DNA from: Hyphomicrobiales bacterium | Lineage (GTDB): Bacteria > Pseudomonadota > Alphaproteobacteria > Rhizobiales > Rhizobiaceae | Length of the DNA stretch: 64,000 nucleotides | Direction of reading: 5' to 3' | Assembly: GCA_900474095.1 (NCBI GenBank) | Contig: UCOA01000111.1 | Location: 1 to 64,000, forward strand | In this document: piece by piece, positions 37,497-48,316 of the stretch | Numbering within the stretch: the first letter of the stretch is position 1 | Layout of the letters: the number at the start of each line of letters is the position of its first letter | Position numbers and translations under genes: made by a program | The notes under the pieces: model-generated | What the model saw: the letters and a program-made list of their open reading frames with translations, nothing else | What the model was told of the DNA's origin: nothing | The model's database searches: none

Positions 37497-40400
37497 ATGA
37501 ATCGTTTCCTCCGTTTCCTGAAAGCCGCGTCGCGCTGGTTCCTCTATTGCCTCGGTCTCGTCCTTGTCGCCGCGGTGTTGTTCCTCGTCTTTGCCGGCTT
37601 TACGGCGCCCGGCGCGCGGCTTGTCGCCGCGATGATCGAGAAATACGCCTCGACCCCCGACCAGATCGTCCGCATCAATGATCCGAGTGCGCTGCTCACG
37701 GGCGATTTCACCGCTTCCAGCGTCACCCTGTTCGACAGCAAGGGCGTTTATGCGGAAATCCGCGAAGTCGCCATCGACTGGTCGCCGACAGCGCTTTTTG
37801 CCAAACGTTTCGAAGCGACGAAACTGTCCGCCGGATCCGTGCGTCTTGAACGGTTGCCGATCCCTTCGCAGGAAACCCGCGAGGTCCGTGAAACCTTCGC
37901 CTTGCCGCTCGATGTCAAGATCGATGCCTTTGACCTTGAAGACGTCGTCATCGGCAAGGAGATCGCCGGCGTCGATCAGTTCCTGAGTGCCGAGGGCAAG
38001 CTGGACGCAACCAATGCCAGCATTGCCACAGCCCTTGCCGTCGCGCAGCGCGACCGGCCGGACGCCAAGGCGATCGCGGACATCGTCTTCAATCCGGCCG
38101 GCAACGAGTTGAGGCTGGAGACCACGATCGAGGAGCCCAAGGGTGGACTGCTCGCCAAGGCCATGCGCCTGCCTGGCGAACCGGCGATCAGCGTCAACGT
38201 CACCGGCCAGGGGCCGCTTTCCAACTGGAGCGGCACGGCAACCGCCGCACTCGATGGCAACGAGGTGCTGAAGCTCGGCGGCCAGCACACGTTGGCGGCC
38301 GATGGGTTCCGCACCGTCTCGCTGAAGGGCGGCGGCACGTTCAGCGATCTTCTGCCGGCCGCCTTCAGGCCGCTGTTCGAAGGCACGACCGACATCGACC
38401 TTTCCGCAGCCATCGACGGCAAGACCGTCCGCATCCAGACGGGCAATGTCTCGACCGGCGCGCTGACGCTGTCGGCGTCCGGTACCTACAGCACGGCGGG
38501 GCAAAACGACCTGCACGCGAGCCTCACCGGCAAGAACGGCCCGATCGATTTCCGCCTGCCGCTGGAAAAAGGCGAGGCTCAGCTCGCAATCGACAAGGCA
38601 AGCGTCTCGTTGATCGGCGATGCACAAACTGCCGTGCTCGACATCGGCGCCGAGGTCGGCAAGGCAACCCTGCCCCAAGGTGAGATCGAGGCGATCAAGC
38701 TGCACGCCTATAGCGACGCCTTCAACCTTACGACCCGCACCGGCCCGCTGAAAACCACGATCGAAACCGGTGCGACCCGCTTTGCCAGCGCCGATCTCGA
38801 CCGGCTCCTCAAGGGACCGGTCAAGCTCGACGGCACGCTGTCGCTGACGCCGGAAACGGCATCGTTCGATCCGATTACGATCGAGAGCGCCAGTATCGGC
38901 GGCACATTGATCGGCTCCTACACGATCGCCGAAAACACGGTCGCGACCGGCTTCAAGCTCTTTGCCGTGCCCGCCGTCCTGCCGCCGGCGCTGGCTGCGA
39001 AATTTGACACGACGATTGCGATTGAAGGCAACCTTGGAACCGGCGCCAATGGCCGCGTCGATGTCAGCGACCTAACCATAAAGTCCGGAACCGTGAGCGC
39101 CGCGGGCTCGGCTGCTCTCGAACCCGGCAATCTCACCGCCGAGATCACCGGCACTGTGCCGGAAATCGGCAAGCTTCTTGCCGACGCCAAGGGTGCCGCC
39201 GCCTTCAGCGCCGACGTGACCGGGCCTCTCGATGCGCTCGCCGTCAAGGCGAAGATCACATCGAGCGAGACAACGCTTGCCGGCCGCACCCTGAACGATC
39301 TTTTAGTCAACGCCGACGCCGTCGTCGGCCGCGATGGACCGACGGGGACTGTCACCGCCAGCGGTAGCCTGGAGGGACAGGCGATCAACGCTAAGGCCGA
39401 TATCGCGACGGCGAAAGGCACGACCAATGTTCCGTCATTCGAGGCGGTGATCGGGTCAAACACCCTGAAAGGTTCGCTGGACCTGACGGCGGAATTTGAG
39501 CCGAGCGGCTCGCTGGCCTTCAACTTCCCGGATGTCGGGCTGCTGGCCGCGATGGCCGGGCAGATCGCGTCCGGCGATCTCGCCGGCTCGGCCAGCATCA
39601 AGACGGAAAACGGCGTCACCTCGGTGGCGGTCAAGGCCAATGGATCCGGCATAACACGCGGTGATCTGGTGATCACCAGGCCAACGGCCGACATCACCAT
39701 CGCCGATCTCGAAGCGCTCGCAATAAAGGGTGCCGTGACGGTCGAGGAAGTGAAGCAGGGCAGCAACCGCCTCGCCAGCGTCAATCTCGGCTTCGAGCAG
39801 CAGGACAACAGGACGAATTTCGCCCTCGACGGCACCTATGACGCCGCCCCGCTCAGCGCCCGCGGCGATCTGCACAGCGCTGCCGGCCGCACGACGATCA
39901 ATCTGCAATCCTTCGCGGCAGCACCAAAGAAAATCCCGCTGGAACTGGCCAACCCGACGACCATCGTCCTCGAGAACGGCGCGGTCAACCTGCAGCGACT
40001 GGCGATCGGAGTGTCGGGTGGAACGGTGACGCTCACCGGCAGCGCCGGCGAAAGACTCGCCTTGACAGCGGAACTTGCCAGCATCGAATCCAGCCTGCCG
40101 CTTGAAGGCGGCGAGGCACGTATGGCGCTCGATACCGGCACCGCCTCGATCAACGGCGATATGCATTCCGCCGTTCTCGACGTGACGGCCAATGTTGGCG
40201 AGATCGCACTGCCGCAAGGCCGTTTCGAGGCCGTCAAACTGACGGCGCACAGCGACGCCTTCAATCTCACCACGCGCACCGGCCCGGTTGCGGCGACGAT
40301 CGAGGCCGGTGCGACGCAACTTACAAATGCCGATCTCGACCGGTTGGTCAAAGGCCCGCTCACGGTGGCAACGACGCTCGCCGTGACGCCCGAAACGCTC

Positions 40401-43208
40401 GGTTTCAGCCCGATCACGATCGGCAGCGCCAACCTCGACGGCGCGCTCGCCGGCACCTTCAGCCTTGTCGACAACAGGCTGAACACCACCTTCAGGCTTT
40501 CCGCCCGCCCTGCCGCCCTGCCCGCTTCCGTCGCCGCGAAATTCGATGCGCCGGTGAACGTCGCCGGCACGCTTGCGACTGGCCCCGACGGCGCCGTCGA
40601 CATCACGAATCTCAACGTGACCTCCAGCACGCTCCAGGCCGCCGGTTCTGTTGCGCTCAGGGCGCAGACCCTGACGGCCGCGCTGACCGGCACGGTGCTC
40701 GACCTCGGCAAGGTCCTGGCTGATGCAGAAGGCCAGGCCAACTTCACGGTTGATGCCACCGGCCCGCTCGACAATCTCGGCGTCAAGGCAGACGTCACGT
40801 CCCGCGGCGCGACGCTTGCCGGCCGCACATTGAGCGACCTGCAACTGACGGCCGACGCAACCGCCAACCCGAAGAACCCGCAGGCCAAGATAACCGCCAC
40901 CGGCGCGCTCGGCGGCCAGGCCATCAACGTCAAGGCCGACCTCGTTTCCAAGGACGGTCGCACCAGCGTGCCGGTTCTTCAGGTGCGGATCGGCGAAAAC
41001 ACGCTGAACGGCGTTGTCGACTTCACGTCCGACTTCCTGCCGCAGGGGACGATCGACTTCACCTTCCCCGATGTCGGGCTGCTGGCGGCCATGGCCGGGG
41101 AAAAGGCCTCCGGCGATCTCGCAGGGTCGGCGTCCATCAAAAGCGATGGTGGCACAACCTCGATCGCGCTCAAGGCCAGCGGCTCCGGCATCAAGCGCGG
41201 TGACCTCGTCATCACTAAACCGGTAGCGGACATCACCATCGCCGATTTGAAGGCGCTGGCGATCAAGGGCAATCTTTCCGTCGAGACCTTTGCCCAAGGC
41301 GCAAATCGCGTCAGCGGCCTGAAGCTCGATTTCGTCCAGCAGGCAAACCAGACCAATGTCGCTCTCGACGGTAACTATGATGGCGCGCCGCTCAAGCTGC
41401 GCGCCGATATCCAGACGGCGGGAGGCAAAACGACGGTTGATCTCTCCTCCTTCACCGCCACCCCGAGAAAGATCCCGGTCAAACTCTCGGCACCGACGAC
41501 GGTCACCATCGAAAACGGCACGGTCAGCCTGCAGAAGCTGACGATCGGGGCATCCGGCGGCACGATCGCCATCACCGGATCGGCCGGCGAAAAGCTTGAT
41601 CTCGCCATCACCCTCAATGCCCTGCCCGCCAGGCTCGCCAACACCTTCGCACCCTCGCTCGGGGCGGACGGCGCCATCAGCGGCACGGTTGGGGTCAAGG
41701 GCACATCGGCGGCACCGGTCGCTACCTATGACCTGCGCTGGGCGAACGCTGCAGTCGCTCAAGCCAAGTCGGCGGGCGTTGGGGCGCTGGACATTAGCGC
41801 CAAGGGCCAGTTCGCCGACAACACAGTCACGCTCGACGCGACGATCAGCGGTTCGGGTGGCCTTTCTTTCCGGGGCGGCGGCAAGATCGGCCTGACCGGC
41901 AACCGGCCGATCGACATGAAATTCTCCGGCAACCTTCCCTTCGGCCTCGCCGCCGGTCTGCTGGCGCAGCAGGGCTTCACGCTGACGGGCGCTGCCAACG
42001 TCGATCTCGCCATCAGGGGCGCGGCGACCGCGCCGCAGATAACCGGCACGATCTCGACCTCCGGCGCCCGCCTTGTCGATGTCCGCCGCAACCTCGCGAT
42101 TACCGATCTGACGGCCAATATTTCGCTCGATGGCAAACAGGCGACGATTTCCAAATTATCCGGGCGGCTTGCCAGCGGCGGTTCGCTCGATGTCACCGGC
42201 ACCGTCGGCATCGCGCCCGGCTCCGGCTTTCCGGCCGATCTTTCGATCCGACTCGACAACGCAACCTATGTCGACGGAAGTCTGTTTACGGCCAATGTCG
42301 ATGGCGCTCTGACCCTCAAGGGCTCGCTCACGGCGACGCCGGTGCTGGGCGGCAAGGTCACCATCCAGAAAGCGGCGATCACTATCCCGGAAAAACTTCC
42401 GGCTTCGCTGTCTGAAATCAACATCAAGCACAAAAATGCTCCGGCCAGGGTCCGCCAGATGCAGGCGGATGTCCAAAGCGACACTGCAAGCAGCGGCGGA
42501 GCCAAGGGCGGCGGCGTGGCCTTCGACCTCGCCGTCCATGCGCCTGGAAAGCTATTCGTCCGCGGTCGCGGTATTGACGCCGAACTCGGCGGCGATCTGA
42601 CGATCCGCGGCACCGCCGCCCAGCCGGCCGTCACCGGCGGTTTCGAGATGCGGCGCGGCCGATTGGAAATTCTCGGCAAGCGGCTCGACTTCTCGGAAGG
42701 CACGATCAGCTTCGGCGGCAACCTCATCCCGACGCTCGACCTCGATGCGACGTCGACTGCAGGTTCGACGACGATCACCGTCAATGTCGCCGGTCTTGCC
42801 AACAATCCGACCATCACCTTCTCATCTTCGCCCGCTCTGCCGCAGGACGAGATCCTGGCGCAGCTGATCTTCAACCGGTCGCTGTCCAACCTGTCGGCCC
42901 TGCAGATCGCGCAGCTCGCAAGCGCCGTCAGCCAACTGGCAGGCGGCGGCTCCAACTCGCTGCTCGACGGATTGCGCAACAAGCTTGGCGTCGACGACCT
43001 CGATGTCTCGACCGACGCCAGCGGCGGCGCCCAGGTCACGGCCGGCAAATATCTGAACGATCGGACCTATCTGCAGCTTCAATCAGGCTCCGAGGCTGGC
43101 GGCGGCAAGGCGATCATCAATCTCGACGTCGGCCGCGGCGTCAAGCTGCGCGGCGAAGCCGGCAGCAGCGGCACAGGTGCGGGTATCTTTTACGAGAAGG
43201 AATATTGA
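37497..43208 (+). CDS. tamB: TamB, giant with internal tandem duplication
   Basis: A 1903-residue AsmA-like periplasm-spanning protein, well above the roughly 1260 of E. coli TamB. A single N-terminal membrane helix (WFLYCLGLVLVAAVLFLVFA, about 15-37) anchors it. The body is a long beta-taco groove for lipids. The C-terminal DUF490 domain starts near 1560: KLFVRGRGIDAELGGDLTIR, RRGRLEILGKRLDFSEGTI, LPQDEILAQLIFNRSLSNLS. Residues about 354-866 and 867-1370 are two copies of one 513-residue unit in perfect register (1539 bp; anchors LPLEKGEA/LPLEGGEA, SDAFNLTTRTGP, FPDVGLLAAMAG). Partner of tamA. Confidence 0.93.
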   Translation: MNRFLRFLKAASRWFLYCLGLVLVAAVLFLVFAGFTAPGARLVAAMIEKYASTPDQIVRINDPSALLTGDFTASSVTLFDSKGVYAEIREVAIDWSPTALFAKRFEATKLSAGSVRLERLPIPSQETREVRETFALPLDVKIDAFDLEDVVIGKEIAGVDQFLSAEGKLDATNASIATALAVAQRDRPDAKAIADIVFNPAGNELRLETTIEEPKGGLLAKAMRLPGEPAISVNVTGQGPLSNWSGTATAALDGNEVLKLGGQHTLAADGFRTVSLKGGGTFSDLLPAAFRPLFEGTTDIDLSAAIDGKTVRIQTGNVSTGALTLSASGTYSTAGQNDLHASLTGKNGPIDFRLPLEKGEAQLAIDKASVSLIGDAQTAVLDIGAEVGKATLPQGEIEAIKLHAYSDAFNLTTRTGPLKTTIETGATRFASADLDRLLKGPVKLDGTLSLTPETASFDPITIESASIGGTLIGSYTIAENTVATGFKLFAVPAVLPPALAAKFDTTIAIEGNLGTGANGRVDVSDLTIKSGTVSAAGSAALEPGNLTAEITGTVPEIGKLLADAKGAAAFSADVTGPLDALAVKAKITSSETTLAGRTLNDLLVNADAVVGRDGPTGTVTASGSLEGQAINAKADIATAKGTTNVPSFEAVIGSNTLKGSLDLTAEFEPSGSLAFNFPDVGLLAAMAGQIASGDLAGSASIKTENGVTSVAVKANGSGITRGDLVITRPTADITIADLEALAIKGAVTVEEVKQGSNRLASVNLGFEQQDNRTNFALDGTYDAAPLSARGDLHSAAGRTTINLQSFAAAPKKIPLELANPTTIVLENGAVNLQRLAIGVSGGTVTLTGSAGERLALTAELASIESSLPLEGGEARMALDTGTASINGDMHSAVLDVTANVGEIALPQGRFEAVKLTAHSDAFNLTTRTGPVAATIEAGATQLTNADLDRLVKGPLTVATTLAVTPETLGFSPITIGSANLDGALAGTFSLVDNRLNTTFRLSARPAALPASVAAKFDAPVNVAGTLATGPDGAVDITNLNVTSSTLQAAGSVALRAQTLTAALTGTVLDLGKVLADAEGQANFTVDATGPLDNLGVKADVTSRGATLAGRTLSDLQLTADATANPKNPQAKITATGALGGQAINVKADLVSKDGRTSVPVLQVRIGENTLNGVVDFTSDFLPQGTIDFTFPDVGLLAAMAGEKASGDLAGSASIKSDGGTTSIALKASGSGIKRGDLVITKPVADITIADLKALAIKGNLSVETFAQGANRVSGLKLDFVQQANQTNVALDGNYDGAPLKLRADIQTAGGKTTVDLSSFTATPRKIPVKLSAPTTVTIENGTVSLQKLTIGASGGTIAITGSAGEKLDLAITLNALPARLANTFAPSLGADGAISGTVGVKGTSAAPVATYDLRWANAAVAQAKSAGVGALDISAKGQFADNTVTLDATISGSGGLSFRGGGKIGLTGNRPIDMKFSGNLPFGLAAGLLAQQGFTLTGAANVDLAIRGAATAPQITGTISTSGARLVDVRRNLAITDLTANISLDGKQATISKLSGRLASGGSLDVTGTVGIAPGSGFPADLSIRLDNATYVDGSLFTANVDGALTLKGSLTATPVLGGKVTIQKAAITIPEKLPASLSEINIKHKNAPARVRQMQADVQSDTASSGGAKGGGVAFDLAVHAPGKLFVRGRGIDAELGGDLTIRGTAAQPAVTGGFEMRRGRLEILGKRLDFSEGTISFGGNLIPTLDLDATSTAGSTTITVNVAGLANNPTITFSSSPALPQDEILAQLIFNRSLSNLSALQIAQLASAVSQLAGGGSNSLLDGLRNKLGVDDLDVSTDASGGAQVTAGKYLNDRTYLQLQSGSEAGGGKAIINLDVGRGVKLRGEAGSSGTGAGIFYEKEY
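38556..41600 (+). repeat. 1539-bp tandem duplication inside tamB
   Basis: Copy 1 begins about 38556 and copy 2 about 40095. Three anchors far apart give the same offset of exactly 1539 bases: LPLE at 38556/40095, SDAFNLTTRTGP at 38712/40251, and FPDVGLLAAMAG at about 39531/41070. There are therefore no net indels between the anchors. DNA is still clearly alike in the last third, which argues for a fairly young or gene-converted duplication. The right end is placed near the SAGEKLDL motif and is approximate. Confidence 0.88.
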
Positions 43209-43266
43209 GCGGAAATATCTCGTTTATTCCCGGCCGTGTGAGAGTGTGCGCTCGAAAGGAACCGTT

Positions 43267-43395
43267 GTGCGCTTAAACCAAGTAACAGTGACGATGCCGG
43301 ACCTGGATGCGGGCTGGCTCTTTTATTGTGCGCTTGGCCTCAAGCCCGTCGTTGGCGCGCGTCCGCGGTACGCGGCCACCATGCTCCGCCTCGGC
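43267..43395 (+). pseudogene. VOC/glyoxalase-like protein, N-terminal fragment
   Basis: GTG 43267 has AAGGA 6 bases upstream and begins RLNQVTVTMPDLDAGWLFYC, then ALGLKPVVGARPRYA, the typical first strand and helix of a small vicinal-oxygen-chelate protein. After RPRYA the family sequence stops, and the frame enters the 3' end of the convergent Lrp gene. A functional VOC protein needs about 120 residues; here only about 38 remain. A deletion joined the gene front to the regulator's end. Confidence 0.65.
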
Positions 43396-43399
43396 AAAG

Positions 43400-43843
43400 C
43401 TAGAACCCCGTCGTCATCTTGCTCGTCTTCAGCAGGATATTCGTCTCAGTCAGGTTGATCCCGTCGATCAGCCGGATGCGCCGTAGCGTTTCGTCGAAAG
43501 TGGCGAGATCCTTGTCTTCAAGCTCGGCGATGAAATCCCAGCGGCCATTGGTGGAATGGAGCGCCCGCACCTGCGGCAGGCCGCGCAGTTGCGCAGCAAC
43601 CTTGTCGGCCATCTTGCCGTGAATCTCGATCATGACGATGGCCCTGACGCCGCTGCCGGACAGCTCGGCGCCGGTGCGGATGGTGAAGGCGGCGATGGTG
43701 CCCGACGACACCAGACGGTCGATGCGGGCGGCAACGGTGGCACGCGATGCACCGGTTGCCGCAGCCAGCGACGAGACCGGCGTGCGGGCATTATGGCGAA
43801 GCGCACTGATCAGCGTATGATCCAGATCGTCAAGGCTTATCAT
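43400..43843 (-). CDS. Lrp/AsnC-family regulator, likely of arginine catabolism
   Basis: A 147-residue transcription factor. The N-terminal helix-turn-helix covers LDDLDHTLISALRHNARTPV, SSLAAATGASRATVAARIDR. The RAM/AsnC ligand domain follows (RAIVMIEIHGKMADKVAAQL, WDFIAELEDKDLATFDETLR, INLTETNILLKTSK). It is divergent from rocF, the standard placing for an autoregulated Lrp-type activator, so control of arginase and ornithine aminotransferase by arginine or ornithine is inferred. ATG 43843 with GGGA 8 bases upstream is preferred over 43852. A second, truncated gene abuts its 3' end. Confidence 0.87.
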   Translation of the reverse strand: MISLDDLDHTLISALRHNARTPVSSLAAATGASRATVAARIDRLVSSGTIAAFTIRTGAELSGSGVRAIVMIEIHGKMADKVAAQLRGLPQVRALHSTNGRWDFIAELEDKDLATFDETLRRIRLIDGINLTETNILLKTSKMTTGF

Positions 43844-43982
43844 TATGCTCATCCCGATTTATCAAAGTGCCGATAATAGCCTTCTATCTGTCAGTTATCC
43901 ATCTTTTTGCTAACATCTGAAACGGCAATAATCGGCACACCAACCGGGCAAACCGGCATCACGCAAACCTGCGGGGAAATCC

Positions 43983-44918
43983 ATGGCTGAATCCAAGAAA
44001 AGCATCGCGCTGATTGGCGCCCCACTCGAGGAAGGCTCCGGCCGCCGTGGTTGCGCCATGGGCCCAGCGGCGCTGCGCATCGCCGGCATCGACACCATCC
44101 TCGCCGGTCTCGGCCACAGCGTTGCCGACGAAGGCGACCTGAAGCCGCTGCCGGCCCGCGACCTTGCCAACCATCCAGGCGCCAACAACCTGCAAATTGT
44201 CGCTGCCATGACACGTGCGCTGGACGAATCGGTGTCTCACGCCGCCCGCGCCGGCAGGTTTCCGCTGATCCTCGGCGGCGATCATGCCCTGTCGATGGGC
44301 TCGGTCTCGGGTATGGCCCGTTATGCAAAGGAGCAAGGCCGCCCGCTCTTCGTGCTCTGGCTCGATGCCCATGCCGACTTCAATTCCCCTGCGACCTCGC
44401 CGTCCGGCAACATGCATGGCATGCCTGTCGCATTTTTCTGCGGCGAGGCTGAATTCGCCCCGGTCCTGGACAAGGACCGTCCGCTGGTCGATCCGAGGCA
44501 CGTCTTCCAGGTCGGCATCCGGTCCGTCGACGACCGCGAGCGCGAGGAAATCGCCGAGCACGGCGTCAATGTCTACGACATGCGCGCCATCGACGAGACC
44601 GGCATGGCGCATATCATGCACGAGATCATCGCGACGATTAAGGGCGCGAACGGCATGCTGCATGTCAGCCTCGACGTCGATTTCCTCGATCCGGAACTGG
44701 CGCCTGGCGTCGGCACCACCGTGCCCGGCGGCGCGACCTTCCGTGAAGCGCATCTGATCATGGAAATGCTGTGCGACAGCGGCCTCGTCTCGTCGCTCGA
44801 TCTCGTCGAACTCAACCCCTTCCTCGACGATCGCGGCAAGAGCGCCCGCATTCTCGTCGAACTGACTGCCAGCCTGTTCGGCCGCCGCGTACTCGACCGC
44901 CCAACCCGCAGCGCCTGA
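43983..44918 (+). CDS. rocF: Arginase
   Basis: A 311-residue manganese enzyme of the ureohydrolase family, hydrolysing arginine to ornithine and urea. The two Mn ions are held by residues in LGGDHALSMG, LWLDAHADFNSP and SLDVDFLDPELAPGVGTTVP. GNMHGMPVAF and LVELNPFLDD are further family blocks. The N-terminal IGAPLEEGSGRRGCAMGPAA is typical of arginases rather than agmatinases. rocD follows after 30 bases. The pair converts arginine to glutamate-5-semialdehyde. Confidence 0.94.
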   Translation: MAESKKSIALIGAPLEEGSGRRGCAMGPAALRIAGIDTILAGLGHSVADEGDLKPLPARDLANHPGANNLQIVAAMTRALDESVSHAARAGRFPLILGGDHALSMGSVSGMARYAKEQGRPLFVLWLDAHADFNSPATSPSGNMHGMPVAFFCGEAEFAPVLDKDRPLVDPRHVFQVGIRSVDDREREEIAEHGVNVYDMRAIDETGMAHIMHEIIATIKGANGMLHVSLDVDFLDPELAPGVGTTVPGGATFREAHLIMEMLCDSGLVSSLDLVELNPFLDDRGKSARILVELTASLFGRRVLDRPTRSA

Positions 44919-44948
44919 ACCCACGAACCCGAGCCACCCGGAGGACCC

Positions 44949-46154
44949 ATGCATACGACGAACGCACTGATCGAAACCGAATACCGGCTCGGCGCACACA
45001 ACTACAAGCCGCTCGACGTCATCCTGTCGCGCGGAGAAGGCGTCTATGTCTGGGATCTCGACGGCAATCGCTATCTCGACTGCCTGTCGGCCTATTCCGC
45101 CGTCAACCAGGGCCATTGCCACCCGAAGATCCTCGCGGCGATGATCGAACAGGCACAGAAGCTGACGCTGACTTCGCGCGCCTTCCGCAACGACCAGCTG
45201 GCGCATCTCTACGAGGAGCTGGCAGCGCTCACCGGCAGCCACAAGATCCTGCCGATGAACTCCGGGGCCGAAGCCGTCGAAACCGCCGTCAAGGCCGTGC
45301 GTAAATGGGGATACGAGGTCAAGGGCGTTCCGGAAAACAAGGCCGAGATCATCGTCTGCTCCAACAACTTCCATGGCCGCACCATGGGGATCGTCGGCTT
45401 CTCGACCGATCCGGATGCCCGCTCCGGCTTCGGCCCCTTCGCGCCCGGCTTCATCACCGTGCCCTTCGGCGACATCGACGCCTTCCGCGCCGCGATCAAC
45501 GAAAACACCGTCGCCTTCCTGATCGAGCCGATCCAGGGCGAAGCCGGCGTCGTGATCCCGCCGCGAGGCTATTTCCCCGAGGTTCGGGCGCTGTGCTCGA
45601 AGCACGGCGTCACGCTGATCCTCGACGAGATCCAGACCGGCCTTGGCCGCACCGGCAAACTGCTTGCCGAGGAGCACGAGGGCATAGAGGCCGACGTGAC
45701 CCTGATCGGCAAAGCGCTCTCCGGCGGCTTCTATCCGGTTTCGGCCGTGCTTTCGAATTCCGAGGTGCTCGGCGTTTTGAAGCCCGGTCAACATGGCTCG
45801 ACCTTCGGCGGCAACCCGCTTGCCTGCGCTATCGCCCGCGCCGCGCTGAAGGCGCTGACCGAGGAAGGCATGATCGAGAACTCCGCCCGCATGGGCGATC
45901 GCTTCCAGACGGGGCTGAAGGACATCCGCTCCAACATCATCAAGGAAGTGCGTGGCCGCGGCCTGATGCTTGCCGTCGAATTGGTGCCGGAAGCCGGCGG
46001 CGCGCGCAAATATTGTGAAGCGCTCAGGGAGCGCGGTATCCTCGCCAAGGACACCCACGGCGACACGATCCGTATCGCCCCGCCGCTGGTCATCACGGAG
46101 GATCAAGTCGACTGGGCGGTCGAGCAGTTCACGGGTGTTCTGACCGCAGGCTGA
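44949..46154 (+). CDS. rocD: Ornithine aminotransferase
   Basis: A 401-residue class III PLP aminotransferase moving the delta-amino group of ornithine to 2-oxoglutarate, giving glutamate-5-semialdehyde. Family marks: YDERTDRN-free N-terminus [101 protein letters not shown] and the Schiff-base Lys in [28 protein letters not shown] completes the site. It is downstream of arginase in one unit. A hairpin AGCTGC-AAATC-GCAGCT (46168-46184) just after the stop may aid termination. Confidence 0.95.
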   Translation: MHTTNALIETEYRLGAHNYKPLDVILSRGEGVYVWDLDGNRYLDCLSAYSAVNQGHCHPKILAAMIEQAQKLTLTSRAFRNDQLAHLYEELAALTGSHKILPMNSGAEAVETAVKAVRKWGYEVKGVPENKAEIIVCSNNFHGRTMGIVGFSTDPDARSGFGPFAPGFITVPFGDIDAFRAAINENTVAFLIEPIQGEAGVVIPPRGYFPEVRALCSKHGVTLILDEIQTGLGRTGKLLAEEHEGIEADVTLIGKALSGGFYPVSAVLSNSEVLGVLKPGQHGSTFGGNPLACAIARAALKALTEEGMIENSARMGDRFQTGLKDIRSNIIKEVRGRGLMLAVELVPEAGGARKYCEALRERGILAKDTHGDTIRIAPPLVITEDQVDWAVEQFTGVLTAG

Positions 46155-46526
46155 TTCGCCGTGCGGCAGCTGCAAATCGCAGCTTCCCGTGCCTTTGAGA
46201 TGCGATTTGTTCTAGCCCCTGTACCCTGCGTTGTGCCAAGTGCATTCATTTTTGGTATTTTAGCAATACTGAGACGAGAACGGCATTTCTTAAATATCTA
46301 ATTAAGACTTGAGCCGCTAAATGTTGCTATCGCGATCGGTACCAGCCGAGCATGAAGCAACCGCGTAAGGCCGATAAACCGGCATGTTTTATCGATGCGG
46401 GCCGTCTAGGCACCTCAACCAGCCAACGCCAGGCGCGCACATCCCCGATCCAACAAGAACCGCCCATGCATGCGGCGCGCGCAGGCGCGCTTTTGCGGAC
46501 CATGCGCGCAAAGACCGCGAGAGCTC
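46155..46526. other. Intergenic region upstream of the chemoreceptor gene
   Basis: Besides the small hairpin after rocD, an AT-rich stretch (46240-46325) probably contains the chemoreceptor promoter. No coding frame is supported and no clear operator was found. Confidence 0.35.
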
Positions 46527-48316
46527 ATGCGAAAATTTCTATCGCCATTCGGCAGCGACGCCAAAGCCATTCTGGATGCGATGCAGCGATCGCAGGCCAT
46601 CATCGAATTCGACATGCAGGGAAAGATTCTGACCGCCAACGAAAATTTCTGCCGTGCGCTGGGCTATGCCCTGTCGGAAATCGTCGGCCAGCACCACCGC
46701 CTGTTCGTCGATCCGCAAGATGCCGCAAGCTCGGACTACCGGGAGTTCTGGGCGCGCCTCGGGCGCGGCGAGTTTGACAGCCGCCAGTACAAGCGGATTG
46801 GAAAGGGGGGCAGGGAAATCTGGATCGCGGCTTCCTATAATCCGGTTTTCAAGGGATCGAAACCTTTTAAAGTCATCAAGTTTGCCACTGACATCACCGC
46901 AGCGAAGCTGAAAACCGCCGAAGATGCCGGCAAGATCGATGCAATCTCCCGCGCTCAGGCCGTCATCGAGTTCACGCCGAACGGCGACATCCTGAACGCC
47001 AACGAAAATTTCCTGTCTACCGTCGGCTACCAGCTGTCCGAAATCCAGGGCAAACACCACAGCATGTTCTGTGAGCAGGCCTATGCCCGCAGCGATGACT
47101 ACCGGGCCTTCTGGGCAAAGCTGCGAAGCGGACAGTTTGTCGCCGACGAATTCAAGCGCATCGGCAAGGGCGGCAAGGAAGTCTGGATCCAGGCAAGCTA
47201 CAATCCGATCTTCGGCTTGAACGGATCCGTCATCAAAGTCGTAAAGTTCGCGACCGACGTAACCGGTCGCGTCAACAACAGCCAGGAACTGGCCGAAGCG
47301 CTGCGCGATCTGGCCAATGGCAATCTCGACCACACGATCGGCAAGCCGTTCATCCCGGCGCTTGAAAATCTGCGACTCAGCTTCAACGATTCCGTCGACA
47401 AACTGAAACAGGCAATGCGGGCGGTGGGCACGAATGCCCAAGCGATCGCAGCCGGTTCGAGCGAAATCCGCAGTGCCGCCGAGGATCTTTCCCGGCGCAC
47501 CGAGCAGCAGGCAGCATCCATCGAGGAAACCGCCGCCGCCCTTGAGGAGATCACCACGACGGTCACAGATTCCAGCCGCCGTGCCGAAGAAGCCGGCAAG
47601 CTCGTAGCCCAGACAAAGCTGGGTGCGGAACGCTCCAGCGATGTCGTGAGGAACGCCGTCAAGGCGATGGGCGAAATCGAGAATTCATCTCGCGAAATCA
47701 GCAACATCATCGGGGTGATCGACGAAATTGCATTCCAGACGAACCTTCTCGCCCTGAATGCAGGCGTCGAGGCGGCCCGCGCCGGAGAAGCCGGCAAGGG
47801 TTTCGCCGTGGTCGCGCAGGAAGTCCGCGAACTCGCTCAACGTTCTGCCAAGGCGGCAAAAGAAATCAAGAGCCTCATCACAGCGTCTAGCGAACAGGTC
47901 AAGAGCGGGGTCTCCCTCGTCGATCAGACCGGCAAGGCGCTGGAAGAAATCGTGACGCAGGTGCAACAGATCAACACCAACGTGGCAGCAATCGTCGAGG
48001 GTGCGAAAGAACAGGCCGTGGGTTTGAAAGAAATTAACCAGGCTGTGAATACAATGGACCAAGGTACACAGCAGAACGCAGCGATGGTGGAGCAGTCCAC
48101 GGCTGCCAGCCACACTTTGGCGAAGGAAGCGGAAGGCCTGTTCAGTCTTCTCAGCCAGTTCAAGGTCGGGCAGGCGGCGCAGGTTCGTATAGCGCCAGCG
48201 CGGCATGACGCAAAACCGGTCGCTTCCCCGGCCCGGAACATGACCAACCGGGTGGCGAAGGCCTTTAGTTCAAACATGGCAGTTGCCGCCAATCAGGAAA
48301 GCTGGGAAGAATTTTG

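Noticed and set aside
38556-41600. Repeats in tamB as a CRISPR or satellite array
   Set aside because: There are only two long in-frame coding copies, no short regular repeats with spacers.
39456-41762. 768-codon open frame antisense to tamB
   Set aside because: Same reason; its internal repeats only reflect the tamB duplication.
43959-46175. 738-codon open frame antisense to rocF-rocD
   Set aside because: Mirror frame of two conserved enzymes.
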